Part shown: in pieces, positions 18,550 through 32,160 of the stretch | Position numbering within the stretch: the stretch's first letter is position 1 | How the letters are laid out: every line of letters begins with the position of its first letter | NCBI RefSeq assembly: GCF_031453555.1 | Contig: NZ_JAVIZM010000001.1 | Coordinates: forward strand, 3,789,001 to 3,853,000 | Direction: 5' to 3' | Source: Bacillus sp. SLBN-46 | Lineage (GTDB): Bacteria > Bacillota > Bacilli > Bacillales > Cytobacillaceae | Length of the DNA: 64,000 nt | The notes under the pieces: model-generated | Told to the model about the DNA's origin: nothing | Database searches by the model: none | Seen by the model: only the letters and a program-made list of their open reading frames with translations | Program-made: the position numbers and the translations under genes

Positions 18550-20962
18550 TTACATTAAGATAAACGGGTTGACATCAATAGAAACCAGTAAACCACTCTT
18601 TGTATCCATTTGATATTGATCTAGAATGGTTTTTAACGTTTTTGTCATGTTCGGTTCCCGCTTGTATTTTATCAGACATTGATAGCGATATCTATTATTA
18701 ATCCTAGGGATCGGCGAAGCAGCAGGTCCCAAAACTACTGCTTCCTTTGAAAGCTGCGAGCGGACATAGTTTACAATTTTCTCTGTAGCTGATACGACTG
18801 TGATCAACTGCTCATGACTAATAGTTATGAGTGAGAGGTAATAAAACGGCGGATAATGGTGAGTTTTACGAATCATCATCTCCCGCTGATAAAATAGATC
18901 ATAATCCTGTGTACCAGCTAACTCTACACTGTAATGTTCAGGGGTATAGGTTTGAATAACAACCTCCCCTGGCAGTTGGTGGCGCCCCGCCCTCCCACTT
19001 ACTTGGGTTAAAAGCTGAAAGGTTTTTTCAGAGGCCCGAAAATCTGGTAAATGGAGCATAGTATCTGCCGAAAGCACACCAACTAGTGTGATATTTGGAA
19101 AATCAAGACCTTTGGCAATCATTTGAGTGCCTAACAAAATATCTGCTTTTCCATCTTGAAAATCCTTTAGTAACCTTTCATGCGCTCCCTTTCTTCCAGT
19201 TGTGTCCACATCCATCCTGATGATTCTTGCTTCTGGGAGGATTTTGCCGAGCTCTTCTTCAACCTTTTGTGTGCCCGTTCCAAAATAGCGGATATACTCA
19301 CTTGAACATTCAGGACAACTCTTAGGAACATACGTTTCGTACCCGCAGTAATGGCATTTCATTTGCTCATTTACCCGATGGTAGGTAAGGGAAATATCAC
19401 AGTATGGACAATTCATGACATACCCACAATCCCGGCACATAACAAAGGATGAATGACCTCGTTTATTTAAAAATAAGACAGATTGTTGCTTCTTCTCAAT
19501 TCGATCTTGCAGCTTTTCAAAAAGCTTTCTAGAAAACATCGACCGATTTCCTTCACGAAGCTCCTCGCGCATATCAATAATATCGACAGAGGGAAGCGAT
19601 TGGTTATTCATACGACTTGGTAGCGATAATAGCTGGTACACCTTTTTTTGTGCCCTTGCAAACGATTCAAGGGATGGGGTAGCACTGCCAAGGACAACGG
19701 GACAGTTGTACGTCTTAGCTCTTTGGACGGCCACGTCTCTTGCATGATATCTTGGCATTTCTTCCTGCTTATAGCTCGTTTCATGTTCCTCATCAATAAT
19801 AATAATTCCAAGGTTTTCAAAGGGAGCAAAGATAGCGGAACGAGCTCCGACAACCACCTTTACTTCCTTCCGTTGAATCTTTCGCCATTCATCGTATTTT
19901 TCACCAGCCGATAACCCACTGTGCAATACCGCAACTAAAATCCCCGAATCTCCCTTTAAAGCGATTAACCATCTGAGGAGTTAGAGCTATTTCTGGAACA
20001 AGAACAATAGCTTCTTTTCCTTTTTCAATTACTTCCTGTATGGATTGTAAGTATATTTCCGTTTTCCCACTTCCTGTCACACCATAGAGGAGGAAAACTT
20101 CATGTTTTTTATTCTCAATAGAATCTAAAATCGGTTCAATGGCTGTTTGCTGCGAAGAAGTTAGAGGTAATGGTTTAGTTCGTTCAAATGATCGATTTTC
20201 ATAAGGATCCCGATAAACCTCCAATTCAAACTCTGTAAGTAGCTGCTTATCAACCAAGGCTTTAATGGTAGAGGAAGTGGTATTTATTTCTGCTGTCAAC
20301 TTCCGTAACTCAACAGCATGAAAATTCTCAACAAAATAGTGTAAAACTTGCTTTTGCTTTTCAGCTCTAGCAGATAGACATTTTGCTTCTTCCTTCAATT
20401 CCTCAAGAGACACGAGCGGTCGAATAAACTTCATTTGTTTTTTTCGTACTCGTTCTTTGACTTCGTAAATTACTTCAAGATTGTGTTTGGCTGCTTCACG
20501 CTGCAAGACAGGGACAATTCCAGTAGATATTGCCTCTTCCCACTTTACCATTCCATCGTTTTTGAACAAATCCTGAAGATTTAGCGGAAGGTCAGAAACC
20601 CTTGCATTCGAGGCAAGCTTCACTTTTTTTTCATACTTTGCTTTTAATGCTGCCGGCAGCATGACCTGAAAGGCAGAAATTTTAAAGCAAAGTGTATTCT
20701 CTGTCAGCCAGTCACCAAGTTCTAGTAATTCATGATTTAATACGGGTTCGAGGTCCATTGGTTCAATGATTTCTCTTAACTTTTTAAATTTTGATTCAGC
20801 TTTGATGTCCATTACAAATCCTTGGATATTTCTCGGTCCGAAAGGGACAACTACCCTCATCCCTGGTTGAATGGTGCCTATCCATTCTTCCGGTATTAAA
20901 TAATCGAAGGTCTTATCCGTTTGTTTTGTTGGGACATCAACAATAACACTTGCAATATTCAT
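18550..20962 (-). pseudogene. priA: Primosomal helicase PriA, interrupted by one frameshift
   Basis: PriA restarts replication at repaired forks by loading the replicative helicase. The N-terminal frame (20962-19901) has the DNA-binding domain and Walker A GVTGSGKTEIYL. The C-terminal frame (from about 19936 down to 18550) has DEEHETSYK, TPSLES, the eight-cysteine zinc region (CRDCGYVMNCPYC, CHYCGY, CPEC) and SGRAGRH. Removing one T from the TTTT run at 19937-19940 restores FGDLVAVLHSGLSAGEK, exactly the family text. Everything else is intact, so this is a single recent indel or a sequencing error. TAATG overlap with coaBC. Confidence 0.9.
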
Positions 20963-22170
20963 TATTTTCCAGATCCTTCTATAAGAGAAGTAATTTCATC
21001 AATAATCTTTTCGGCAACAGCCTGTTTTGACATGAGCGGTAATTCAGTAACCATTCCAGAACGTTTAAAGAGCGTCACAATATTCGTATCTGTTCCGAAC
21101 CCAGCACCCTCTGCTTTCACATTGTTGGCGACAATCATATCTGCATTTTTTCTGTTTAATTTTTTGGTTGCGTATTCTTCGATATGATCGGTCTCTGCGG
21201 CAAACCCAACTAATATTTGATGCTTTTTCCTTTTACCTAACTCAAACAGAATATCTTTTGTTCTTTCTAATTCAATGCTGGAGTCACCTTCTTGCTTCTT
21301 CACCTTGTGGTCATAGGTTGTTTTAGGCCTATAATCAGCTACAGCTGCCGTCTTAATTACAACATCGACACTGTCGTAGTGGTTCATAACGGCATGATAC
21401 ATATCCTCTGCACTTTCAATGTTGATGACTTCCATTCCAGCAGGTGCCGGTAACTGGACTGGACCCGAAACTATGATGACACGTGCACCTTGTCTCTGTG
21501 CCGCTTCTGCAAGTGCATAGCCCATTTTTCCAGTTGAATGGTTAGAAATAAAACGTACAGGGTCAATTTTTTCACGGGTGGGTCCCGCAGTAATTAAGAC
21601 TGTTTTGCCTTTTAGTTTTAATCCTTCCTTACTAAAAAAAGCCTGGACTAATTCAACGATTTTTTCTGGTTCTTCAAGCCGTCCTTTTCCAACATATCCA
21701 CAAGCCAGATAGCCTTCACTTGGTTCAATAAATTGATATCCGTAATCAGCTAAAGTGGCAATATTTTTTTTCACTGCCGGGTGGTCGTACATATGTACAT
21801 TCATTGCTGGAGCAATCCAAACGGGTGCCGTTGCAGCTAGCAACGTTGTCGTAATCATATTGTCAGCAACACCATGAGCTAATTTTGCGATGGTATTAGC
21901 CGTTGCTGGTGCAACTAAAATTAAATCAGCCCAGTCAGCTAGATCAATATGGGCAATAACCTGCGGATTTTTTTCATCGAAGGTGTTTGTATATACCTCA
22001 TTGCGGGACAGTGCTTGAAAGGTTAATGAGGTAACAAACTTTTCAGCAGATTCACTTAAAATGACTTTCACCTTTGCACCTGCTTGAACAAGTTTACTTG
22101 TTAAGGCTGCTGCTTTATAAACAGCAATTCCTCCTGTCACACATAATAAAATTTTCTTATCCTTTACCAT
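20962..22170 (-). CDS. coaBC: Bifunctional phosphopantothenoylcysteine synthase/decarboxylase
   Basis: CoaBC makes phosphopantetheine on the coenzyme A route. The N-terminal flavin decarboxylase (about 1-180) shows LLCVTGGIAVYKAA, the catalytic His in PAMNVHMYDHP and the lid cysteine in GYLACGYVGKGR. The C-terminal synthase starts VLITAGPTREKIDPVRFISN and contains ADYRPK. The frame is open 33 codons further upstream, but the ATG before VKDKKILLCV has GGGGGATT upstream and gives 402 aa, the usual size. It appears to head the coaBC-to-thiN gene run. Confidence 0.95.
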   Translation of the reverse strand: MVKDKKILLCVTGGIAVYKAAALTSKLVQAGAKVKVILSESAEKFVTSLTFQALSRNEVYTNTFDEKNPQVIAHIDLADWADLILVAPATANTIAKLAHGVADNMITTTLLAATAPVWIAPAMNVHMYDHPAVKKNIATLADYGYQFIEPSEGYLACGYVGKGRLEEPEKIVELVQAFFSKEGLKLKGKTVLITAGPTREKIDPVRFISNHSTGKMGYALAEAAQRQGARVIIVSGPVQLPAPAGMEVINIESAEDMYHAVMNHYDSVDVVIKTAAVADYRPKTTYDHKVKKQEGDSSIELERTKDILFELGKRKKHQILVGFAAETDHIEEYATKKLNRKNADMIVANNVKAEGAGFGTDTNIVTLFKRSGMVTELPLMSKQAVAEKIIDEITSLIEGSGK

Positions 22171-22292
22171 GACCCGAATCCCCCATTTCTTGTCCGTCCA
22201 ATAATCTTTACCTTCTATTATGCTGTAATAGTAACATTTTTTCATCTTTTTCCTACTGTATGTCGACAAAATTCAACTTTCATAGTTAAAGC

Positions 22293-22341
22293 CAAATAAA
22301 AAAGGCTGACACGTAAGGAATTTCCTTTGTCGTCAGGCCTT
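22293..22341 (-). terminator. Terminator after rpoZ
   Basis: Minus-strand AAGGCCTGAC (22332-22341) pairs with GTCAGCCTT (22302-22310), with a further internal AAGGAAATTCCTT hairpin in the loop, followed by TTTTTTATTT. It separates remA-gmk-rpoZ from coaBC. Confidence 0.88.
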
Positions 22342-22373
22342 CATTCATGTTTATGTCTGTTCGCTTATCTTAT

Positions 22374-22589
22374 TTATTCAGCATTTATGTCTTTTTTTGA
22401 AATACGGTAAGTAAGCTCTCCGCTATAAATTTCTTCTAGTGCCTTACCTACATGTTTATAAGAAACGTATTTCGCTAATCTTTCGTCCCTTACTTGCGAC
22501 ATTACGCGTGCACGCTTCGCCGCAACGGAAACTAGTGAGTATTTGGAATCAATTTTTTCAAGTAATGAATCGATAGAAGGATATAACAT
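22374..22589 (-). CDS. rpoZ: RNA polymerase omega subunit
   Basis: Omega (71 aa) helps assemble and stabilise RNA polymerase by holding beta-prime. The N-terminus [20 protein letters not shown] and the KRARVM helix, followed by GKALEEI, match the family (B. subtilis 67 aa). The gene overlaps the end region of gmk; GGAGG within the gmk stop region lies nine bases before the chosen ATG, while a TTG directly after it is too close. Third gene of remA-gmk-rpoZ. Confidence 0.95.
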   Translation of the reverse strand: MLYPSIDSLLEKIDSKYSLVSVAAKRARVMSQVRDERLAKYVSYKHVGKALEEIYSGELTYRISKKDINAE

Positions 22590-22590
22590 T

Positions 22591-23480
<890 letters not shown>

Positions 23481-23538
23481 GGTCATCACCCAATCATCAA
23501 TAATATATTTTGACCGTGGTAAACAGTTTCTAAACAAC

Positions 23539-24414
23539 TCATTCGATATTTTGAACCTGTTCCTTCAATTTTTCAAGTAAACTCTTGATCTCTACCACTT
23601 GTTTCGCTATGTTTGAGTCATTCGCTTTTGAACCAATGGTATTTGCCTCTCTATTCATTTCCTGAACAAGAAAATCAAGCTTTCTCCCAATCGGTTCCTG
23701 ACTTTTCAACGTCTGCAGGAACTGCTGAATATGACTTTTTAAACGAGTAATTTCCTCATTGATATCCGCTTTATCAGCAAAAACGGCTACTTCAGTTAAT
23801 ATTCTTGTTTCATCCAATTGGCCATTTAAAAACTCCTGCATTCTTTTCGTCAGACGTTCCTTAAAGGATTGAACAACGAGAGGAGCATATTTCTGAAGCT
23901 CAAAAACATCGTTTTCTAATTGTGCTAAAATGGCAATCAGATCTTTTTTTATTTCTTCCCCTTCCGCCATTCTCATTTGTAATAGAAATTGAACAGCTTC
24001 TTCCGTTGCGGTTAGAACTAAATTTTCGAGTTCTTCATTGCCTATTTCACTTTCTTCAATATGTATAAGGTCACTTCGACCAAGCAAATCGTGTATAGTT
24101 ACGGTTCCTTCCACCCTATATTTGCTTCGTGCTTCATTTATAAATTGATAATATTCATCAATCAAATTCCAGTCCACGTGTACCTTTCGGGTAACGACTC
24201 CCTCACCCTCTACACTAACATAAACTTCTACTCGTCCACGTCGAATCTGCTGGTTTAATTTCTTTTTTAGTTTATCTTCTATTTTTAATAACTGCCTTGG
24301 CATTCTAATATTCATTTCGCAAAATCGGTGATTTACCGTTTTAACTTCTACATTTACAGAAAAGAACTGCGATTCAGTCTTAGCTCTGCCAAAGCCTGTC
24401 ATACTTATAACCAT
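23539..24414 (-). CDS. yloC: YicC-family endoribonuclease (YloC)
   Basis: A 291-residue YicC/YloC protein; family members are oligomeric endoribonucleases in E. coli, with a role for B. subtilis YloC not firmly established. The start [10 protein letters not shown], the [14 protein letters not shown] segment and the C-terminal [21 protein letters not shown] are family signatures. The open frame continues about 91 codons upstream through the yloB terminator, which is plainly not coding; the ATG used here gives the same length as B. subtilis YloC. Confidence 0.92.
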   Translation of the reverse strand: MVISMTGFGRAKTESQFFSVNVEVKTVNHRFCEMNIRMPRQLLKIEDKLKKKLNQQIRRGRVEVYVSVEGEGVVTRKVHVDWNLIDEYYQFINEARSKYRVEGTVTIHDLLGRSDLIHIEESEIGNEELENLVLTATEEAVQFLLQMRMAEGEEIKKDLIAILAQLENDVFELQKYAPLVVQSFKERLTKRMQEFLNGQLDETRILTEVAVFADKADINEEITRLKSHIQQFLQTLKSQEPIGRKLDFLVQEMNREANTIGSKANDSNIAKQVVEIKSLLEKLKEQVQNIE

Positions 24415-24451
24415 CACTTGCACATCCAATCCTTGAGAAATGATCGGCTTT

Positions 24452-24498
24452 TTATTAAAAAAGACAAAAGGTAATAGAGTGGCATCTATTACCTTTTG
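24452..24498 (-). terminator. Terminator after the P-type ATPase gene
   Basis: The arms CAAAAGGTAATAG (24465-24477 as read on plus) and CTATTACCTTTTG (24486-24498) pair perfectly around 8 bases and are followed on the minus strand by TCTTTTTTAAT. It separates yloB from yloC. Confidence 0.92.
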
Positions 24499-24512
24499 GA
24501 TTATAACATACT

Positions 24513-27191
24513 TTATTTTGTTTTTCTTAATAAAAATGTCCCTGCTAGTAAAAAAGTTGGAATAGAGGATAGTCCTACAATTAACAACCAATCTTTCGCA
24601 AGAATCGGCAGTGTATGGAAAATAGGCTGCAAAGGTGGATAGTAAATAACAACAAGCATTAACAATAGTGATGAAATAACCGCCCAAACTAGATATGGAT
24701 TCCCAAATGGATTTCTTGACAGGACCGATTTTTCACTCCGGCAATCAAACACATGGATTAACTGAGCCATTACTAGTGTCGCAAAGGCAACTGTTTGAGC
24801 ATACTGCAGCTGACTTGGATTATTACCATAAATAATCATAAATGCTAATAAAGTGACAATCCCGATTAGGAATCCCCTTGAAACAACCTTCCAACCTAAC
24901 CCCCGGGAGAAAACACCTTCATTAGGGCTTCTTGGCTTTCGTTTCATTACATTTTCCTCAGGTCGATCGAGTCCAAGTGCCATAGCCGGAAGTCCATCCG
25001 TAACCAAATTAACCCAAAGGATTTGGATTGGCACGAGAGGAAGCGGCAATGCCAAAATCATTGCAAACAACATGACTAATATTTCACCAACATTGGATGC
25101 CAGTAAATAACGGACAAATTTACGTATGTTTTCGTAAATGTTTCTGCCTTCTTTAATCGCAGCTTTAATCGTAGCGAAATTATCATCCAACAGGATGAGC
25201 GCCGAGGCTTCTTTTGCAACATCGGTCCCTGTAATTCCCATGGAAACGCCGATATCTGCTGCCTTTATTGCAGGAGCATCATTTACTCCATCCCCTGTCA
25301 TAGCAACAATATGTCCCCTATTTTGTAACGCTTTAACAATTTTCAACTTATGCTCTGGGGAAACCCTTGCAAAAACAGAAACATCATCGACTATTTCCTC
25401 AAGTTCTTCCACTGACATATTAGATAATGCTTTACCATCCAACACCTTGCTTTTCTTAGTTAAAATGCCCAGCTGGGAAGCAATTGCTTTTGCTGTAATC
25501 ACGTGGTCTCCCGTGATCATTACCGTTTTAATACCAGCTTCCTTACATTCTTTCACGGCATCTTTTACTTCAGGTCTTGGTGGGTCAATCATTCCCTGGA
25601 CTCCAATGAATGTTAACTGTTTTTCTGCTTCCTGTTCACTTAAAATGACGGTGTTTGTAGATATTGGTTTAAAAGCGATAGCTATGGTCCGAAGTGCCTG
25701 TGAAGCAAGACCATTGATTGCATCCTGGACCTTATCTTGCGAATCCCTATTTAAGTATTGAGTCCGTCCATCCCATAGGATCGATTCACTAATCCCTAAA
25801 ATGACATCTGGGGCACCTTTTGTAATAATAAAATGCCTTCCTTGTTTATCTTTTACATGTACGCTCATCATTTTTCTTGCAGAATCAAACGGAAATTCAT
25901 TCACAATCGTAAATTCGTCTAATAGCTTTGTCCTTTCAAAGCCTGCTTTCATTGCACTTACTAATAAGGCGCCTTCCGTTGGGTCTCCGTCCAGCGTAAA
26001 TTCATCATCCTTTATCACTAGGTCTGAATGATTGCATAACATACCAAAAATCAGCATTTGCTGTAAGGCTTTCTCATCTTTAGGCTGTACCGTTCGGTCG
26101 TCTCGGTAAAACTGGCCCTGCGGCTGGTAGCCCACGCCATCTACAGTCCACGTTTGTCCACCGCTCCACAAATGCGTTACAGTCATTTTATTTTGGGTCA
26201 TTGTTCCAGTTTTGTCAGAGCAAATAACAGAGGCGCAACCAAGTGTTTCGACTGCAGGCAGCTTCCTAACAATCGCATTTTGCCTAATCATCTTCTGTAC
26301 ACCAAGTGATAATGCCACAGTCACGATTGCAGGCAGACCCTCTGGAATGGCTGCAACAGCTAAAGAAACCCCTGCTAAGAACATTTCATATAAATCATGT
26401 CCACGTAATACTCCGACTACAACCACAAGGACTGTCAGCAATAAGGCAACAGTTATTAAAATCTTCCCTAGCTGCTCCAAGCGTCGTTGTAATGGAGTAT
26501 CCTGCGATTGTGCACTTTGGAGTAAATCAGCAATTTGCCCCATGGCGGTTTTCATACCAGTCGCCATAACAACTCCCATGCCGCTTCCCCTAGTTACCAT
26601 CGTACCCATAAAAGCGATATTTTCCATGTCTCCAATTCCAGGGTTTGGATTGGTTAAGCTGTCTATATGTTTAGCAACTGGAACAGATTCACCCGTAAGA
26701 GCGGATTCCTCAATTTCTAAACTTTTTGACTCAATTACACGGACATCAGCACCAATCCGATCTCCACTGCTAAACTTTAAAATATCACCGACGACAATTT
26801 CCTTTGAAGGAATCTTGATCCATTGACCATCCCTAAGAACTGACACCTGTGGAGCAGATAATTCCTTAAGCGCCTGGAGTGACTTTTCTGCCCGCCGTTC
26901 TTGGAAAAAACCAAGGAAACCATTTATAATGACGATGGCGATAATCGCTATAGCATCAATATATTCGCCAAGTAATCCAGATATCAAGGTTGCTGCAAGA
27001 AGTACTAAGACCATAAAATCTTTAAATTGACTAAAAAATAAGAGTAAAGCCGATTGCTTTTCTCCTTCTTGTAATTCATTTAGCCCGTACTGGTCTATCC
27101 GTTTTTTTACTTCTTCCTGTGATAATCCAGAAGAAAAGTCGGTTTCTAAGGCCTTTTCTACTTGTTCTATCTTCATTTCATGGAATTTCAT
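24513..27191 (-). CDS. yloB: P-type calcium-transporting ATPase (YloB)
   Basis: An 892-residue SERCA-like P2A pump; B. subtilis YloB forms a calcium-dependent phospho-intermediate. Visible in order: cation N-terminal domain, TGES dephosphorylation loop (LTGESVPV), the membrane calcium motif VAAIPEGLPAIV, the phosphorylation site CSDKTGTMTQNK, the nucleotide domain with KGAPDV, MITGDH, TGDGVNDAPAIK, and a C-terminal membrane bundle including NLVTDGLPA. About ten hydrophobic helices are present. It is divergent from rqcH and ends at a strong terminator. Confidence 0.95.
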   Translation of the reverse strand: MKFHEMKIEQVEKALETDFSSGLSQEEVKKRIDQYGLNELQEGEKQSALLLFFSQFKDFMVLVLLAATLISGLLGEYIDAIAIIAIVIINGFLGFFQERRAEKSLQALKELSAPQVSVLRDGQWIKIPSKEIVVGDILKFSSGDRIGADVRVIESKSLEIEESALTGESVPVAKHIDSLTNPNPGIGDMENIAFMGTMVTRGSGMGVVMATGMKTAMGQIADLLQSAQSQDTPLQRRLEQLGKILITVALLLTVLVVVVGVLRGHDLYEMFLAGVSLAVAAIPEGLPAIVTVALSLGVQKMIRQNAIVRKLPAVETLGCASVICSDKTGTMTQNKMTVTHLWSGGQTWTVDGVGYQPQGQFYRDDRTVQPKDEKALQQMLIFGMLCNHSDLVIKDDEFTLDGDPTEGALLVSAMKAGFERTKLLDEFTIVNEFPFDSARKMMSVHVKDKQGRHFIITKGAPDVILGISESILWDGRTQYLNRDSQDKVQDAINGLASQALRTIAIAFKPISTNTVILSEQEAEKQLTFIGVQGMIDPPRPEVKDAVKECKEAGIKTVMITGDHVITAKAIASQLGILTKKSKVLDGKALSNMSVEELEEIVDDVSVFARVSPEHKLKIVKALQNRGHIVAMTGDGVNDAPAIKAADIGVSMGITGTDVAKEASALILLDDNFATIKAAIKEGRNIYENIRKFVRYLLASNVGEILVMLFAMILALPLPLVPIQILWVNLVTDGLPAMALGLDRPEENVMKRKPRSPNEGVFSRGLGWKVVSRGFLIGIVTLLAFMIIYGNNPSQLQYAQTVAFATLVMAQLIHVFDCRSEKSVLSRNPFGNPYLVWAVISSLLLMLVVIYYPPLQPIFHTLPILAKDWLLIVGLSSIPTFLLAGTFLLRKTK

Positions 27192-27315
27192 CCGACCATC
27201 TCACTTCCCCCTTTATTGACATACTCTAAGGAAAGCTTATTCAGGGTCGTCCAAAAAAATGCTATGATATGATGAAAGAATTAGTTAAAACCCATCCTAT
27301 TAACAAACGATAAAT

Positions 27316-27345
27316 GCGACAGAAATAAAAATAGTAGGATATAAT
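27316..27345 (+). promoter_or_regulatory. Candidate rqcH promoter
   Basis: GCGACA (27316-27321) and TATAAT (27340-27345) with an 18-base spacer. The -10 is perfect and the -35 matches four of six. It lies about 35 bases before rqcH in the divergent yloB-rqcH gap. Confidence 0.5.
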
Positions 27346-27378
27346 TAATTTATATGAAAGTGTAAAGGATGTTTTCCC

Positions 27379-29091
27379 ATGTCATTTGATGGTTTATTTA
27401 CAAAAGCAATGGTTGCTGAACTTGTTCGCTCCTTAAAAGGCGGTCGAATCAACAAAGTCCATCAGCCATATAAAAATGAAGTAATTCTTACAATCCGGGC
27501 AAATGGAGTCAATCAAAAGCTTCTCCTCTCAGCCCATCCAAGCTACGCAAGAGTACAGCTGACAAACGAAGCCTATGAAAATCCTAGCGAACCACCAATG
27601 TTTTGTATGTTGCTTAGAAAACATATCGAAGGCTATATATTAGAAGACTTATATCAAGTCGAAACCGATCGAATGATTATATTTGAAATAAAAGGTCGGA
27701 ATGAAATCGGTGATATTAGCTATAAACAATTAATTATTGAAATTATGGGCAGGCATAGCAATATAGTTTTAGTAGATAAAACACGGAATGTCATCCTTGA
27801 TAGTATTAAGCATGTTTCCTTTGCTGTTAATAGCCATCGAGCGATTTTACCAGGCCAGCCTTACGTATATCCCCCAGAACAAAATAAGGTAAACCCATTT
27901 ACAGCTGTTGAAGAAGATGTTTTACAGAAGGTTGATTTTAATAGCGGCAGGATTGACCGTCAGCTTGTCGAGCATTTTGCCGGTACCTCTCCCCTTTTTG
28001 CTAAAGAGGTACTTTTCCAAAGCGGCCTGGCAAATCGCACGACCGTTCCTTCAACCTTTACCCGGTTAATAGGTAGAATAGCTTCTGATCATATTACTCC
28101 TTCTATTATTTCAAGCGGTGGTAAAGAATCATTTTATTTATTTCCACTTGAGCATTTGAATGGGGAAACGAAAAGCTATCCTACCCTTAGCGAAATGCTA
28201 GACCGTTTTTATTTCGGTAAGGCGGAACGTGACAGGGTGAAGCAGCAAGGGAATGATATTGAACGGTTTATTACTAATGAGAAAGAAAAGAATGAAAAGA
28301 AAATTGAAAAACTAAAGGATACGTTAAAGGACGCTGAGCGTGCGGATCAATTTCAGCGCTATGGCGAACTATTAACAGCTAACCTCTATGCGGCGAAAAA
28401 GGGCATGAAGGAAATAGAAGTGGTCAATTATTATGATGAACACGGTAGTACGATTGCCATCGCTTTAGACCCGAGGAAAACACCTTCTGAAAATGCCCAA
28501 AAATATTTTTCTAAGTATCAAAAGGCAAAAAATGCGGTAGCCATTGTAACAGAGCAAATAGAATTAGCGCAGGAAGAAGTAGCGTACTTTGATAATTTGT
28601 TGCAGCAAGTAATTGCGGCCTCTCCAAAGGATTTGCAAGAAATTCGCGAGGAACTCGTAGAGGGTGGCTATATCCGCGACCGGAAGAAAAGGAACGGAAA
28701 AAAAATTCAGAATGCTAAGCCGGTTTTAGATCACTTTGTCTCTTCTGATGGAACAGACATCATTGTTGGGAAGAACAATAAGCAAAATGATTATTTAACC
28801 AATAAGCTAGCTGCTAGAGATGAAATTTGGTTTCATACAAAGGACATTCCTGGTTCCCATGTGGTAATTCGCAGCAAAGAACCATCTGATGAAACCATTC
28901 GGGAGGCAGCCGTTTTGGCCGCTTATTACAGCAAAGCACGAAATTCAAGCTCCGTACCGGTTGATTTTACAAAGGTTCGCTATGTAAAAAAACCAAGTGG
29001 TGCAAAACCAGGTTTTGTCATTTATGACAACCAACAGACGGTTTATGTTACTCCTGATGAAGAAATGGTGTTGAAACTAAAGAAAAATTAG
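27379..29091 (+). CDS. rqcH: Ribosome quality control protein RqcH (NEMF/Rqc2 homologue, YloA)
   Basis: RqcH binds stalled 50S-peptidyl-tRNA complexes and recruits tRNA-Ala to add C-terminal alanine tails that mark nascent chains for degradation. The NFACT-N domain opens [14 protein letters not shown] and includes the essential DR pair at Asp97-Arg98 ([10 protein letters not shown]). Coiled-coil text (about 295-330 and 375-430) forms the central arm, and NFACT-R follows ([17 protein letters not shown]). Length 570 aa is as in B. subtilis. One of two plus-strand genes. Older names FbpA or fibronectin-binding protein refer to the same family. Confidence 0.94.
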   Translation: MSFDGLFTKAMVAELVRSLKGGRINKVHQPYKNEVILTIRANGVNQKLLLSAHPSYARVQLTNEAYENPSEPPMFCMLLRKHIEGYILEDLYQVETDRMIIFEIKGRNEIGDISYKQLIIEIMGRHSNIVLVDKTRNVILDSIKHVSFAVNSHRAILPGQPYVYPPEQNKVNPFTAVEEDVLQKVDFNSGRIDRQLVEHFAGTSPLFAKEVLFQSGLANRTTVPSTFTRLIGRIASDHITPSIISSGGKESFYLFPLEHLNGETKSYPTLSEMLDRFYFGKAERDRVKQQGNDIERFITNEKEKNEKKIEKLKDTLKDAERADQFQRYGELLTANLYAAKKGMKEIEVVNYYDEHGSTIAIALDPRKTPSENAQKYFSKYQKAKNAVAIVTEQIELAQEEVAYFDNLLQQVIAASPKDLQEIREELVEGGYIRDRKKRNGKKIQNAKPVLDHFVSSDGTDIIVGKNNKQNDYLTNKLAARDEIWFHTKDIPGSHVVIRSKEPSDETIREAAVLAAYYSKARNSSSVPVDFTKVRYVKKPSGAKPGFVIYDNQQTVYVTPDEEMVLKLKKN

Positions 29092-29119
29092 AAAAGCCCC
29101 GGGGTTCCGGGGCTTTTTT
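29092..29119. terminator. Bidirectional terminator between rqcH and pyrE
   Basis: AAAAGCCCCGG and CCGGGGCTTTTTT form a GC-rich stem with a tiny loop, directly after the rqcH stop and ten bases after the pyrE stop on the other strand. T runs on both strands suit both converging genes. Confidence 0.93.
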
Positions 29120-29128
29120 CTCTTCATC

Positions 29129-29757
29129 TTATTCAAACCTCTTGCTCCATGATGAAGGGTCTTTTCTCCAATCAAGGAGGCTGGCTTGGTCGGTTCCGTT
29201 AACATAGCCTTTTTCGACCGCAACCTCTATTAAAATAGGAAAATCAGTTAAAGATTCACTTTTAATCCCTGCCAATAAAAAGGCTTCTTTTCCTTTTTCA
29301 AGTCCATAGGTAAAGATAGATACCACTCCGATCACCTCACAGCCAGCTTCCCGTAAAGCCTGAACAGCCGTGATTACGCTCCCTCCTGTGGATATCAAAT
29401 CCTCAACTACAACTACTTTTTGTCCTTCTTCTACTTTTCCTTCAATTTGATTCCCTTTCCCATGTCCCTTTGGCTTGGAACGAACGTAGCACATTGGTAA
29501 TTCCAAAAGGTCACTGACCCATGCAGCATGAGGGATTCCTGCAGTAGCTGTTCCCGCAATTACTTCTGCATCAGGAAAGTGTTCAAGAATGAGCTTTTTC
29601 AACCCTAAGGCAATGTCTTTCCTTACGGCTGGGAAGGACAGTGTTAACCGATTATCACAATAAATGGGGGACCGAAGTCCAGATGTCCAAGTGAATGGAG
29701 TTTGTGGTTTTAGTGCAACTGCATTTATTTCTAATAGTTTTTCAGCGATATCATGTT

Positions 29758-29761
<4 letters not shown>
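29129..29761 (-). CDS. pyrE: Orotate phosphoribosyltransferase
   Basis: PyrE joins orotate and PRPP to give OMP. The PRPP loop is [13 protein letters not shown] near residue 118, and [16 protein letters not shown] and [12 protein letters not shown] are typical of the short bacterial form. Frame continues ten codons upstream, but the ATG at [11 protein letters not shown] overlaps the pyrF stop as ATGA and gives 210 aa, the normal size. Last gene of the pyr operon. Confidence 0.95.

Positions 29762-32156
<2,395 letters not shown>

Positions 32157-32160
<4 letters not shown>

Noticed and set aside
19901..19945. Programmed ribosomal frameshifting in priA
   Set aside because: The shift site has no slippery heptamer with a downstream structure typical of programmed events, and PriA homologues are made from one frame; an indel is simpler.
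24415..24687. 91-codon N-terminal extension of yloC
   Set aside because: It runs through a strong terminator stem and has no ribosome site; the family start is at 24414.
25138..26826. Long plus-strand open frames (about 200 codons) opposite the P-type ATPase gene
   Set aside because: They are antisense to strongly conserved ATPase motifs, carry no family features and reflect codon bias of the real gene.
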